Translations under genes and position numbers: made by a program
Assembly (NCBI RefSeq): GCF_016860545.1
Contig: NZ_BNEB01000003.1
Location: 1,488,001-1,552,000 of the forward strand
DNA from: Streptomyces asoensis
GTDB lineage: Bacteria > Actinomycetota > Actinomycetes > Streptomycetales > Streptomycetaceae
Direction of reading: 5' to 3'
Length of the DNA: 64,000 nt
Notes under the pieces: generated by a model
What the model saw: the letters and a program-made list of their open reading frames with translations, nothing else
Database searches by the model: none
What the model was told of the DNA's origin: nothing
Part shown: piece by piece, positions 40,404-49,203 of the stretch
Layout: each line of letters starts with the position of its first letter
How positions within the stretch are numbered: the first letter of the stretch is position 1

Positions 40404-41492
40404 ATGGGACACGGACAACAGCACACGAACGCACACCGGCACGGACGCGGCGACGCGCGGCGCCGGGTGGTGACGGTGTTCGGCGCGTACGGGCACACCG
40501 GACGCTTCGTGGTGGCGCAGCTGCGGGCCCGCGGGTTCGTCCCGGTCCTCTCCGGCCGGGACGCAGGCAAGCTGCGGGAACTGGCGGCCTCCGCCCCGGG
40601 ACTCGAGGCACGGCCGGCGTCGGTCGACGACCCCGCCTCGCTCGACCGCGCCCTGGACGGCGTCGACGCCGTGATCAACTGTGCCGGCCCCTTCGCCCTC
40701 ACCGCCGCTCCGGTGATCGAGGCCGCGCTGCGCGCCGGGGTGCCGTACGTCGACGTGGCGGCCGAGATCGAGGCCAACCTCGACACGTTCACGCACTTCG
40801 CGGACCGGGCCGGCGCGCTGGGCGCGGTGGTCGTCCCCGCGATGGCCTTCTACGGCGGTCTCGGCGACCTGCTGGTCACCGCCGCGATGGGGGACTGGAC
40901 GGCGGCCGACGAGGCGGACATCGCCTACGGGCTGAGCGGGTGGCGCCCCACCCCCGGCACCCGGGTCGCCGGGACCGTCTCCCGGGAGCGGCGGGGCGGC
41001 CGCCGCGTGCGCTTCACGGGAGGGCGGCTGACCTACCACGACGACGCGCCGACGCTCCTGAAGTGGGACTTTCCCGAGCCGACGGGCAGCAGGGAGGTCG
41101 TCGGCGAGTTCACGATGGCCGACGTGGTCACCGTCCCGAGCCATCTCGACGTGCCCGAGGTGCGCACCCACATGGCGAGGGAAGCGGCCGAGGAGCTCTC
41201 CGCCCCGGACACGGCGGCGCCGTCCGCCGCCGACGAGGACGGCCGGTCCGACCAGACCTTCGTGGTCGAAGCCGTCGTGCGCCGCGGCGGGACGCAACGG
41301 CGTGCCGTGGCGAGCGGCCGGGACATCTACGCCGTCAGCGCGCCGCTCGCGGTGGAGGCGGTCGACCGCATCCTCACGGGCCGCGTCCTCACGACCGGTG
41401 TCGCGTCCGCGGGCAGGATCTTCGACGCCGCCGACTTCCTGCGCGCGCTGGCCCCCCACATCTCCCTCGAACCGCCGGGCCGCCCTGCGTAG
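40404..41492 (+). CDS. Saccharopine dehydrogenase-like NAD(P)-binding protein
   Basis: A 362-residue protein with a Rossmann start VVTVFGAYGHTGRFVVAQL and the saccharopine-dehydrogenase/trans-acting enoyl reductase features VINCAGPFALTAAPVIEAAL and GVPYVDVAAEI. The family covers several unrelated-substrate oxidoreductases, so no reaction can be named. A His/Arg-rich 20-residue N-terminus precedes the fold. Start ATG 40404 follows GGGGGAGC. It is divergent from the AraC-type gene and probably controlled by it. Confidence 0.88.
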   Translation: MGHGQQHTNAHRHGRGDARRRVVTVFGAYGHTGRFVVAQLRARGFVPVLSGRDAGKLRELAASAPGLEARPASVDDPASLDRALDGVDAVINCAGPFALTAAPVIEAALRAGVPYVDVAAEIEANLDTFTHFADRAGALGAVVVPAMAFYGGLGDLLVTAAMGDWTAADEADIAYGLSGWRPTPGTRVAGTVSRERRGGRRVRFTGGRLTYHDDAPTLLKWDFPEPTGSREVVGEFTMADVVTVPSHLDVPEVRTHMAREAAEELSAPDTAAPSAADEDGRSDQTFVVEAVVRRGGTQRRAVASGRDIYAVSAPLAVEAVDRILTGRVLTTGVASAGRIFDAADFLRALAPHISLEPPGRPA

Positions 41493-41599
41493 AGTGCGCG
41501 GGCGCGGAGGGGGTCCGCCGGGGTGCGGGCCACGCGGGCCACGCGGGCACGGGGCGTGGACAGGGAGCGGGACCGTCCCCTCTGAAGTTGTGCACTCCA

Positions 41600-41629
41600 T
41601 TGACTGGCGAAAGGAATGTGCCCTACATT
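41600..41629 (+). promoter_or_regulatory. Promoter of the secreted hydrolase gene
   Basis: TTGACT (41600-41605), an 18-base spacer and TACATT (41624-41629) make a good vegetative-type promoter, leaving a leader of about 75 bases before the start codon. Confidence 0.6.
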
Positions 41630-41708
41630 CGCGGACGCTTCGTCAGCGCACCGATCCCGCTCCGGGCCGTCCCCCGCCGCCCGCCCGCCCCCCACAAGGA
41701 GCCGCCCC

Positions 41709-43274
41709 ATGCCTGCCGACACGCACCGGCGCACTCCCCGCACGCCGTCCCTCGGCTCCGACACACGCCGTCCGCACGGCACTTCGCCCCTCCTTCGCGC
41801 GCCCCGAGCGCCCCGAGCGCTCCGCGCTTCCCGCGCATCGCGCGCACGTCTGCGCATCGCGCTGACCGCGCTGGTGGCGCTGGCGTCCGCGACGCTCACC
41901 GCGCTCCCCTCGGAAGCCGCCGGGACGGCCTCATCGATCCCCTCGGCCCCTTCAGCCTCGTCCGCCTCGTCCGCCCTCGCCGGCACGGTCGAGCCGCGGG
42001 TCGCCGGTCGTCTCACCGGCACGCTCTCCGACGGCGCCACCTGGATCGCCGACGTCCCCGAGGACTGGAACGGCACCCTCCTGCTGTTCAGCCACGGCTT
42101 CGGTCCCACCGTCGCCCGCAACGCCCCCACGGACGCCGTACGCACCGAGTTGCTCGCCCGCGGTTATGCCATGGCCGGGTCGTCGTACGACCCGAACGGC
42201 TCGATGTGGGCCCTGGAAAGCGCCGAACGCGACCAGTTCGCCACGCTCGACGCCGTCGCCGCGCGGATCGGCGCACCCCGGCGCACGCTGGCCCTCGGCC
42301 AGTCCATGGGCGGCCTCGTCAACGCGCAGCTGGCCCGGGACGGCGGCGGGCGCATCGACGGCGCCCTCGGCCAGTGCGGACTCGTCGCGGGCGGCACCGA
42401 CCTGGACAACTACCAGCTGGACGCCGAGTACACCGTCGCCCGCCTGCTCCTGCCGGGGCAGGACGTACCCCTCGTCCGGTTCGGCACCGCCGCCGAGGCC
42501 TCCGCCACCGCCGACCTCCTCACGCGGGCGGTCACCGCCGCCCAGGGCACCCCGCAGGGCCGCGCAAGGATCGCGCTGGCCGCCGCGTTCCTCAACCTGC
42601 CCGCCTGGGCGCCGGGGCAGGACCGGCCCGCCCCGGCCGACTGGGACGGACAGCAGAAGCAGCAGTACGCGTGGTTCGCCCAGGGCATCCTGAGCTTCGT
42701 CGAGGGCGGCCGCTACGCCGTCGAGCAGTCCGTCGGCGGCAACAACTCCTGGAACAAGGGCGTCGACTACGCGGACCTGCTCGCCGCCTCGCCGCACGCG
42801 CCGCAGGTCCGCGCCCTCTACCGGACCGCGGGCCTCGACCTGCGGGCCGACCTGCGCACCCTGACGGAAGGCGCCACGATCACCGCCGACCCCGCAGCCG
42901 TCCGCACCGCGCTGCGCACGTCGTCCGCGGGCCAGGGCCTCGAGGTGCCGCTGCTCGACATCCACACCACCGCCGACGACCTGGTCCCGGTGGAGCAGGA
43001 GAACCGCTTCGCCGCGCGGGTGCGCGCCGCCGGCGACGGCGCGCTGCTGCGGCAGGCCTACGTCGAGCGGCAGGGCCACTGCACGTTCACCACCGCCGAG
43101 ACCGTGGCCGCCCTGCACGCGCTCGAACACCGCGTCAGCACCGGCCGCTGGGACGACGCGGCCACCGCGGGCGCCCTCCAGCGCTCCGCCACCGCGCTCG
43201 GCCTCGACGGCGCGGCCTACGTCCCCTACACCCCGGCCCGGTTGTCGGTCGGCCGCCCCTCGTATGCGCCGTGA
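41709..43274 (+). CDS. Secreted alpha/beta hydrolase
   Basis: A 521-residue exported protein. A long, Arg/Pro-rich n-region of about 45 residues precedes the hydrophobic core (LRIALTALVALASATLTAL), with cleavage near EAAG. The alpha/beta hydrolase core shows the oxyanion stretch LLFSHGFGPT, the nucleophile elbow GQSMGG (Ser about residue 199), a candidate acid in TTADDLVPVEQ (near 422) and a His in ERQGHCTFT (near 456). Its substrate is unknown; peptidase or esterase activity is possible. Start ATG 41709 follows AAGGAG at 7-8 bases. Confidence 0.88.
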   Translation: MPADTHRRTPRTPSLGSDTRRPHGTSPLLRAPRAPRALRASRASRARLRIALTALVALASATLTALPSEAAGTASSIPSAPSASSASSALAGTVEPRVAGRLTGTLSDGATWIADVPEDWNGTLLLFSHGFGPTVARNAPTDAVRTELLARGYAMAGSSYDPNGSMWALESAERDQFATLDAVAARIGAPRRTLALGQSMGGLVNAQLARDGGGRIDGALGQCGLVAGGTDLDNYQLDAEYTVARLLLPGQDVPLVRFGTAAEASATADLLTRAVTAAQGTPQGRARIALAAAFLNLPAWAPGQDRPAPADWDGQQKQQYAWFAQGILSFVEGGRYAVEQSVGGNNSWNKGVDYADLLAASPHAPQVRALYRTAGLDLRADLRTLTEGATITADPAAVRTALRTSSAGQGLEVPLLDIHTTADDLVPVEQENRFAARVRAAGDGALLRQAYVERQGHCTFTTAETVAALHALEHRVSTGRWDDAATAGALQRSATALGLDGAAYVPYTPARLSVGRPSYAP

Positions 43275-43302
43275 CATCCCCGGAGCGCATTGCGGCGCCC
43301 GG

Positions 43303-43632
43303 TCAATCCGGTTCCCGGACCGAGCCCTCGCTGTCGCCGGCGCGCAGGATGTGCCTGGCCTCCTCGGGAGAGGGCGGCACGGGGTGCGGGCCGGGGTCGG
43401 TCAGCTCGGCGTACAGGCGACGGCAGGCCTGATCCTCGTCGGCGAACCGCGCCCACACCGTGCGGGCGCCCCGCTGCCGAACGCCCACCACCCACTCACC
43501 GGCCTGGCGCTCCAGATAGAGCCGGTCCTCCGGCCGGGGCACGTCCGGGGAGCCGGGGCAGCCCGCGATCTCGTACAGGCCCGCCGGGACCCCGGCCGCG
43601 TCCAGTGCCTCGCACAGCTGACGGCGGTCCAT
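43303..43632 (-). CDS. Small soluble protein downstream of the TNT toxin gene; candidate immunity protein
   Basis: A 109-residue acidic cytoplasmic protein without signal peptide or membrane segment. It starts MDRRQLCEALDAAGVPAGLY and includes DRLYLERQAGEWVVGVRQRG and DEDQACRRLYAELT, ending in a Pro/Glu-rich tail. I do not recognise a named family. It begins 58 bases after the stop of the secreted TNT-domain gene on the same strand, with GAGCGAGG before its ATG, so the two are probably co-transcribed. In other TNT systems the downstream gene encodes the cytoplasmic inhibitor (immunity factor) of the NADase; that role is an inference from position only. Confidence 0.75.
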   Translation of the reverse strand: MDRRQLCEALDAAGVPAGLYEIAGCPGSPDVPRPEDRLYLERQAGEWVVGVRQRGARTVWARFADEDQACRRLYAELTDPGPHPVPPSPEEARHILRAGDSEGSVREPD

Positions 43633-43690
43633 CCTCGCTCCCGTTCCGCGCTCCCGTTCCGCTCACGTGGCCGCCCCGGTCCCCCGGCGG

Positions 43691-44524
43691 TCAGTTGGCC
43701 CGCTCCAGGTTACCGGCGGCCAGCAGGGAGCTCACCGTCGCACCGGTCTTCACGTGCGGGCAGTACCGGGTCTGGTTGGTCTGCACCGAGGTGACGTACT
43801 GGACGCCCAGTCCCGGCTGCTCGAACGCCGGGGCGATCGGCCCGGTGCACACGAGGGTGTCCTTCTTCACCCGGTAGAGGCGGTAGTCGAAGGGGTAGCG
43901 CGGGTCCTGGGTGTTGAGGTTGGACGGCGGGATCGAGCGCTGACCGTACTTGGCGTCGGCGGGCGCGAGGAACTTGCCGAACTCGTTGCCGAAGCGGTCC
44001 AGCATCTGACCGGGCTTGAGGGTGATCTCGGCCGCGATGACGTTGCCGCTCTGGTCGTGGGCGAAGCCGTCGTCCGGGACGAGCGAGTACCTCCAGTCGC
44101 CGAGCCCCTGGAGGGCGGTCGGGTCCCACCACTTGTTGAGGAACTCCACCGGGGTGAGCGCGCCGAACCGGTCGTAGCCCCTGAGGATGTTCCCGAGGAT
44201 CCCGGTGTGCGGCAGCCTGGCCGGGCCGAACCGCCAGTCGTTGCACACGAACTGCGTGTGCGCGTAGGGGTAGGGCGACGGCACCAGCCCCAGGCAGTGC
44301 GTCCGGTCGTCGTCCGCTCCGGGCCGCGTGTCCCGCGGCCGCTGCCTGCCCTCGTCGGCCGCCCGGACCGCCGGCGCCGGCGGAGCCGGGACCGCCGCCG
44401 TCCCGGAACCGCCGGCGGCGGACGTCTGCGGGTCCGCGGCGACGGACGGGGGAGCGCCGAGCAGAAGGGAACCGGCGAGTCCGGCCGTCGCGGCCGCACT
44501 CGCACCCCATCGACGGAATGCCAC
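43691..44524 (-). CDS. Secreted TNT-domain NAD(+) glycohydrolase-like toxin
   Basis: A 277-residue exported protein with signal peptide (AAATAGLAGSLLLGAPPSVA), a Pro/Ala linker, a Cys-containing central domain (HCLGLVPSPYPYAHTQFVCN) and a C-terminal domain matching the tuberculosis necrotizing toxin family. The key segments are the MLDRFGNEFGKFLAP stretch, RSIPPSNL, YPFDYRLYRVKKD and the closing PAFEQPGLGVQYVTS with the conserved active-site Gln. TNT domains hydrolyse NAD+. Start GTG 44522-44524 follows GGAGG by 5 bases. Outside mycobacteria these proteins occur in fungi and actinomycetes, acting on neighbouring cells or hosts. The small gene behind it may encode its inhibitor. Confidence 0.86.
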   Translation of the reverse strand: MAFRRWGASAAATAGLAGSLLLGAPPSVAADPQTSAAGGSGTAAVPAPPAPAVRAADEGRQRPRDTRPGADDDRTHCLGLVPSPYPYAHTQFVCNDWRFGPARLPHTGILGNILRGYDRFGALTPVEFLNKWWDPTALQGLGDWRYSLVPDDGFAHDQSGNVIAAEITLKPGQMLDRFGNEFGKFLAPADAKYGQRSIPPSNLNTQDPRYPFDYRLYRVKKDTLVCTGPIAPAFEQPGLGVQYVTSVQTNQTRYCPHVKTGATVSSLLAAGNLERAN

Positions 44525-44881
44525 TCGTACCTCCGGAAGATTCGAGCCCTCAGGGCGTCGGAAGCCCCCCGGGACATCACAGAAGCCCGGCCGCGCCCCA
44601 GCAACACGAGCGAGCCGAACGGACCCACCGACCACCCGTTCGCCCCAGCCACCGCCCCCGAGCGACGGCCCGCCCCCGGCCCCACCCCCGGTCCCCGGTC
44701 CCTGGCCCCCAGCCCTATGGCCCTGGCCCCGGCCCTCCGGTCCCGGCCGCCCGGCCCCGGCTCGGGCCTGCGGCTTCCGGCCTTGGCGTACCGGCGGGTG
44801 ATCGCGCTCCGGGTCGGGCCGGGCGGTCCGCGGGCCCGGGCCGGCCCCGGATGCGCTTCAGGGTGACGGCCCGGGCCGTCG
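44525..44881. other. GC-rich low-complexity intergenic region
   Basis: About 357 bases between the TNT gene start and the PBP gene stop, dominated by degenerate CCCCGGTCC/CCGGCCC-type repeats from about 44640 to 44860. No gene is supported. It must contain the TNT gene promoter and possibly the PBP terminator, but I cannot place them. Confidence 0.5.
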
Positions 44882-47254
44882 TCAGTTCGGCGCGCCCTTC
44901 GTGGCGGCCCGCCAGATCCCGTCCGCCACCTTCTGCGCGAACTCCGTCGGCGACGGCTCGTTCGGCAGCCGCGCGGGCACCGTCGTGCCCTTCTTCGGGC
45001 CCGCCTTGTCGGCGAACAGCGCGACCGTCAGGGCGAGTCGGCCGTCGTACCCGGTGCTCCACACCGTGCGACGAGCGCTTCCGGCACCGGCTCCGGCGGT
45101 GATGAACCCCTTCGCCTCCGGCACCGGCACCGTGCCCGGGACGGCGTCGGTGCCGGCAGCCACGGGCGCCGGCCCGGCCCCCGATCGCGCGCCCGCCACC
45201 AGCGCCTCCTTCTCGTCCAGGACCCGCCGCACGTCCGGACGCGCGCGGTAGACCGTACGGCCCCCCTGCGTGATGCGCGCGACGGTGTACGGCGTGGCGT
45301 ACGTGCCGCCGGCCGCCACCGCCGCGTACGCCGACGCCAGGTTCAACGGCGTCGGCGCCGCCGTCTTCAGCATCTTGCCCAACGGCTCTCCCACACCCCG
45401 CACTTGGCCGAACGGATTCAGGGCCGTCCCCGCCTCCACCGCCCCGCTCACCGCGTCGTTGAACGACTGCCGCGCGTAGTCCGAGCCGCCGTACAGCACC
45501 CGCACCGCCCCGTCGCCGGGCACCAGGCCGACGGCCGCGGTGTGCACCCGCACGCCCTTGCCCCCCGGATGCTCCTGCACCAGCTGGGTGGCACTGTCCT
45601 GGAGCGCCAGGTCGAAGGTCGTCGTCACGCTGTAGCCGCCGCTCGCGAGCCGGTCCTCGGTGATGCCGAGCCGGTCCGCGGCCTCCTTCGCGGCGACGTC
45701 GATCAGATACTGCCGCTGTCCCTCCGTCTCACCCGGCGGATAGAACCGGAACGCCGGGAAGCGCGCCGCCGCCCGCTGCTTCGCCGTGATGCTCCCGCTC
45801 ACGGCCATCGCGTCGAGCACCCACTCCCAGCGGTTCTCCAGCTTCGCGGTCACCTTCGGATCGGAGCCCGCCTTCTCGTAGTACGACGGGATGTTGACGA
45901 TGGCCGCCAGCGCGGCGCCCTGCGCGACCGTGAGGTTCTTCGCGTCCACGCCGAAGTAGTTGCGCGCGGCGGACTGGATCCCGGCGGCGCCCCTGCCGAA
46001 GTACACGGTGTCGAGATAGCCCTCGAGGATCTCGTCCTTGCCGCGGGTGCGGTCCAGCTTGATCGCGATCAGCGCCTCCCGCGCCTTGCGCGACAGCGAG
46101 TGCTCGGGACTCAGCAGCGCGTTCTTCACGTACTGCTGGGTGATCGTGGAGCCGCCCTGCGGGTCACCGCCGGTCGCCGCCGCCAGCAGGGCCCGTGCGA
46201 TGGCGCGCGGCGAGACCCCGCTGTCCGTACGGAAGGAGCGGTTCTCCGCCGCGATCACCGCGTCCTGCACATGCCGGGGGACCGAGGACAGCGGGACGTC
46301 CTGCCGGTCGACCGGCCCGCGCCGGCCCAGATAGGCGCCGTCCGCGTCGAGGAACACGGTGCTCTGCACGACGGTCTCGGGGTGCGGCTTCGGGATGACC
46401 GTCAGGTGGTACGCCGTGACCGCCGCCGCGCACAGGAGCACGAGGAACGTGAGGAAGACGTAGGCCAGTCGGCGGAGCCGTCGGCCCCGGTTGCGCCGGA
46501 GCCGGACCCGCAACGGCGCGCGCCCACGGCGCCGCCGCTGCGAAGCCGCCCCGCGCCCCGCCCCGCGCCCAGCGGCCGCCCCCGACCCCGCTCCGGCGAC
46601 CAACCCCGACCCCGCTCCGGCGGCCGGTCCCGACTCCGTCTCGGCGGCCGACCTCGACCCCGCCCCGGATGCTGGCCCCGACCCCGCCCTGGACGCTGAC
46701 CCCGGCCCCAGCCTCCGTCCGGACGCCGACCTCGCCCCTGTCTCCGGCCCGGACTCGGACCCGGACCCGGACCTCCGTCCGGACGCCGACCATGCCCCCG
46801 TCTCCGGCCCGGGCCCGGACGCCGACCCCGGCACCGCTTCCGGCGCCGGCCTAGCCGCGGACTCTCGCCCGGCCAAAGTCCTTGACACCAAATCAGGCAC
46901 CGTCCCCGACCCCGGATCAGACGCCGTTCCGGCCTCCGAATCGACCGTCGAGTCGGACGCCGAATCGGCCCGTGAGTCGGACGTCGAACCGGCCCCCGAA
47001 TCGACCGTCGAACCGGCCCGTGAGACGGTCCCCAGCCACTTTCCCGCCCGTCGTGTCCTTCGCACGGGACGCGCCGCCCCTCGTGGCCCGATTCCGCGGC
47101 CGTCCCCGTGCCCGGTCACGCCCCCGTCACCGTCACCAGAGCCGACCGCGGCACCGCCACCCGCACCGCCGCCGTCACCCGCACCCGCATCGGTACCGGC
47201 ACCCCCGCCCCCGCCCCCGACGCCGTTCCATTCGCTCTCCCCGATCCCCCTCAT
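44882..47254 (-). CDS. Class A PBP-like glycosyltransferase with degenerate transpeptidase domain
   Basis: A 790-residue membrane protein. The first ~260 residues form a long Gly/Ser/Ala/Arg low-complexity cytoplasmic region full of repeated ETGAxSASGRR-like units, followed by one transmembrane helix (LAYVFLTFLVLLCAAAVTAY). A GT51 domain follows with AAENRSFRTDSG (catalytic Glu, but the usual D and H are changed), GGSTITQQYVKN and YLDTVYFGRGAAGIQ. In the penicillin-binding part, where active enzymes have a GSTFKPF-type SxxK motif, this protein reads GTALNPF, then jumps to the NLASAYAAVAAGGT region; no KTG motif is seen. It is probably a peptidoglycan polymerase without cross-linking activity. 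The start overlaps the sigma-fusion gene stop (ATGA). Confidence 0.88.
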   Translation of the reverse strand: MRGIGESEWNGVGGGGGGAGTDAGAGDGGGAGGGAAVGSGDGDGGVTGHGDGRGIGPRGAARPVRRTRRAGKWLGTVSRAGSTVDSGAGSTSDSRADSASDSTVDSEAGTASDPGSGTVPDLVSRTLAGRESAARPAPEAVPGSASGPGPETGAWSASGRRSGSGSESGPETGARSASGRRLGPGSASRAGSGPASGAGSRSAAETESGPAAGAGSGLVAGAGSGAAAGRGAGRGAASQRRRRGRAPLRVRLRRNRGRRLRRLAYVFLTFLVLLCAAAVTAYHLTVIPKPHPETVVQSTVFLDADGAYLGRRGPVDRQDVPLSSVPRHVQDAVIAAENRSFRTDSGVSPRAIARALLAAATGGDPQGGSTITQQYVKNALLSPEHSLSRKAREALIAIKLDRTRGKDEILEGYLDTVYFGRGAAGIQSAARNYFGVDAKNLTVAQGAALAAIVNIPSYYEKAGSDPKVTAKLENRWEWVLDAMAVSGSITAKQRAAARFPAFRFYPPGETEGQRQYLIDVAAKEAADRLGITEDRLASGGYSVTTTFDLALQDSATQLVQEHPGGKGVRVHTAAVGLVPGDGAVRVLYGGSDYARQSFNDAVSGAVEAGTALNPFGQVRGVGEPLGKMLKTAAPTPLNLASAYAAVAAGGTYATPYTVARITQGGRTVYRARPDVRRVLDEKEALVAGARSGAGPAPVAAGTDAVPGTVPVPEAKGFITAGAGAGSARRTVWSTGYDGRLALTVALFADKAGPKKGTTVPARLPNEPSPTEFAQKVADGIWRAATKGAPN

Positions 47255-48402
47255 ATCCGCCACCACTCCCGGTCCGAGCGCGCGGCGACCCTGCCCGAGG
47301 CGTCGTACACGGTGACGATCCGGCGGTCCCCGGCCCCGCCCCCGTCGCCGCCCCTGTCACCGTCCCCGTCGTCCCCGCTGCCGTCCTCGGCGAAGAGCGC
47401 CTCCACGTTCTTCCCGGGCAGGGGCGTGCTCGCGTACCAGATGCCCCAGCCGGGGGCGCCCGCCAGGACGAGGACCTTCGCGGTGGTGCTGCCTCCGTCG
47501 CCGGTACTCACCTCGACGCGGCCCGGCTCACCGTCCAGGCCGTGGAAGAGGCCCGACAGGAAGAACCCGCCCGGCACGCTGTCCATCCGCAGGGAGACAC
47601 CGGGCTCGTCGGAGGGCTGGTAGCCGTCGTCCCCGCGCAGGCGCACGGGCACCGACCAGTGTCCGCCGTCGGCCGTCAGCCACATCCGTACGCCTCCGCC
47701 CGCCGTGACCCGCTCGCCGGGTGCCACGACCCGGACCGGGCTCGTCGTCCCCCGACCGCCGGTCCCGGCGCCGGCGCGGTCCCCGGACGCCCCGTCCCCC
47801 GGACCGCCGCTCGCCAGCCGGTCGGCGGCGACGACGGCGACGGGCGCGAGGAGCGCCGCGCAGACGGCCGCGGCCACCGCGAGACGGCGGCGTCGCCGGA
47901 CCCGGCCCCCCGCCTGGAGGCGGGCGAGCGGCACCTCGGACGGGAGGACGTCCCCGGCGGCGCGGGTGAGGACCTCGCGCAGCCGCACGGCATCGGAGCC
48001 GGACTTCTTCACGGCGTGCCGGGCGCAGGCGCGTACCGCCCCCACCGAACAGCCGAGCAGCTGGGCGATCTCCGCGTCCGGCAGGCCCTCCCAGATCCGC
48101 AGCACCAGCACGGTCCGCCTGCGCGCGGCCCGCCGTCCGCGCAGCCGGCGCAGATGGATGCGCACCAGGCAGCGCCGTACGTGGAAGTCCACGTCGTTGC
48201 GCGGGACGCGTCGCCACCGCGCGCACATCCGCACCAGCGTTCTCCGTACCAGTTCCTCCGCGGCGTCGGGGTCGTCGGTGAGCAGCCGGGCCGTGACGAC
48301 CAGCCGGGGCCAGTGGGCCCGGGCGTACGCGGCGAAGTCGTGGCCGACGGGGGGTGCGGGGTGCGCGGGCGGTACGGGGAGTGCGTCGGGGGTGGGTGGC
48401 AC
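47251..48402 (-). CDS. ECF-like sigma factor fused to a membrane/extracytoplasmic domain
   Basis: A 383-residue protein. Residues ~20-135 resemble a SigE-family ECF sigma factor: FAAYARAHWPRLVVTARLLT, DAAEELVRRTLVRMCARWRR, then a region 4 with RTVLVLRIWEGLPDAEIAQL and CSVGAVRACARHAVKK. The linker between regions 2 and 4 is short. A VRLREVLTRAA segment, a basic stretch and one transmembrane helix (near residues 170-190, LAVAAAVCAALLAPVAVVAA) lead to an outside domain (WYASTPLPGKN and IVTVYDASGRV). In related loci the sigma factor and this type of membrane protein are separate genes; here they are one reading frame. Start GTG 48400-48402 follows AAGGA. Its stop overlaps the PBP-like gene. Confidence 0.82.
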   Translation of the reverse strand: MPPTPDALPVPPAHPAPPVGHDFAAYARAHWPRLVVTARLLTDDPDAAEELVRRTLVRMCARWRRVPRNDVDFHVRRCLVRIHLRRLRGRRAARRRTVLVLRIWEGLPDAEIAQLLGCSVGAVRACARHAVKKSGSDAVRLREVLTRAAGDVLPSEVPLARLQAGGRVRRRRRLAVAAAVCAALLAPVAVVAADRLASGGPGDGASGDRAGAGTGGRGTTSPVRVVAPGERVTAGGGVRMWLTADGGHWSVPVRLRGDDGYQPSDEPGVSLRMDSVPGGFFLSGLFHGLDGEPGRVEVSTGDGGSTTAKVLVLAGAPGWGIWYASTPLPGKNVEALFAEDGSGDDGDGDRGGDGGGAGDRRIVTVYDASGRVAARSDREWWRI

Positions 48403-48663
48403 GTGGGTGGTCCTTCGGCTCGGGAACTCGGTCGTGGCGGACGCATGGGGCCGTCCGTCCTGGTCGGGCAACCGTTCGGTCGTGCAAGTAGGTTGAGCGG
48501 GCAGTGAGCCGACACCGTCAGGAAGAGGGAGCCCGGAACCCGTGTACGCCGTCTTCCCGGTCGCGTTGCGCTCCGCCGAGTGCGACCCGCGCGACCTACG
48601 GGACCTGTACGCACGGCGGAGGTGGGCAGGTTGCAGGGAAAGGACAGAGATTCCGGTGGAGGC

Positions 48664-49203
48664 ATGACCGAGGACGAGTTCGACGCCTTCTACGCGGCCG
48701 CGTTCCCCCGGCTGACCGGACAGCTCTACGCCTTCACCGGAGATCACGGCGAGGCCCAGGACGTCGTGCAGGAAGCGTTCGTGCGGGCCTGGGACCGGCG
48801 TCAGCACTTCCTGTCGCAGAGCGCGCCCGAGGCATGGATCCGCACGGTGGCGATGCGGCTGGCGGTGAGCCGCTGGCGGCGCGCGAGACGCTGGCTGGAA
48901 CTCGTCAGACGCACTCCGCCGCCCGACTCCACCCCGGGTCCGGGACCCGAACACACCGCGCTCGTGGCGGCGTTGCGCGAGCTGCCGCCGGCTCAGCGGA
49001 TGGCGATCGTCCTGCACCATTTGTGCGACCTCACCGTGGAGCAGGTAGCCTCCGAGACCGGCGCGCCCGTGGGGACGGTCAAGGCGAGGCTGTACCGGGG
49101 GCGGGCGGAACTGGCGAAGCGCCTGGCCGTGGGGGACGAGGACGACGGACGCGTCGAGGAGGCCGGCGGGCCGGTCCGGAAGGAGAGCCGCCGTGTCCGA
49201 TGA
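48664..49203 (+). CDS. ECF RNA polymerase sigma factor (SigE-like)
   Basis: A 179-residue sigma factor: region 2 with FYAAAFPRLTGQLYAFTGDH, AQDVVQEAFVRAWDRR and APEAWIRTVAMRLAVSRWRR; region 4 with LPPAQRMAIVLHHLCDLTVE and APVGTVKARLYRGRAELAKR. ATG 48664 begins MTEDEFDAFY, with GGAGG directly before it (close spacing). A TTG at 48631 with GGAGGTGGG upstream is an in-frame alternative adding eleven residues. It is divergent from the fused sigma gene and overlaps the next gene by 11 bases. Confidence 0.93.
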   Translation: MTEDEFDAFYAAAFPRLTGQLYAFTGDHGEAQDVVQEAFVRAWDRRQHFLSQSAPEAWIRTVAMRLAVSRWRRARRWLELVRRTPPPDSTPGPGPEHTALVAALRELPPAQRMAIVLHHLCDLTVEQVASETGAPVGTVKARLYRGRAELAKRLAVGDEDDGRVEEAGGPVRKESRRVR

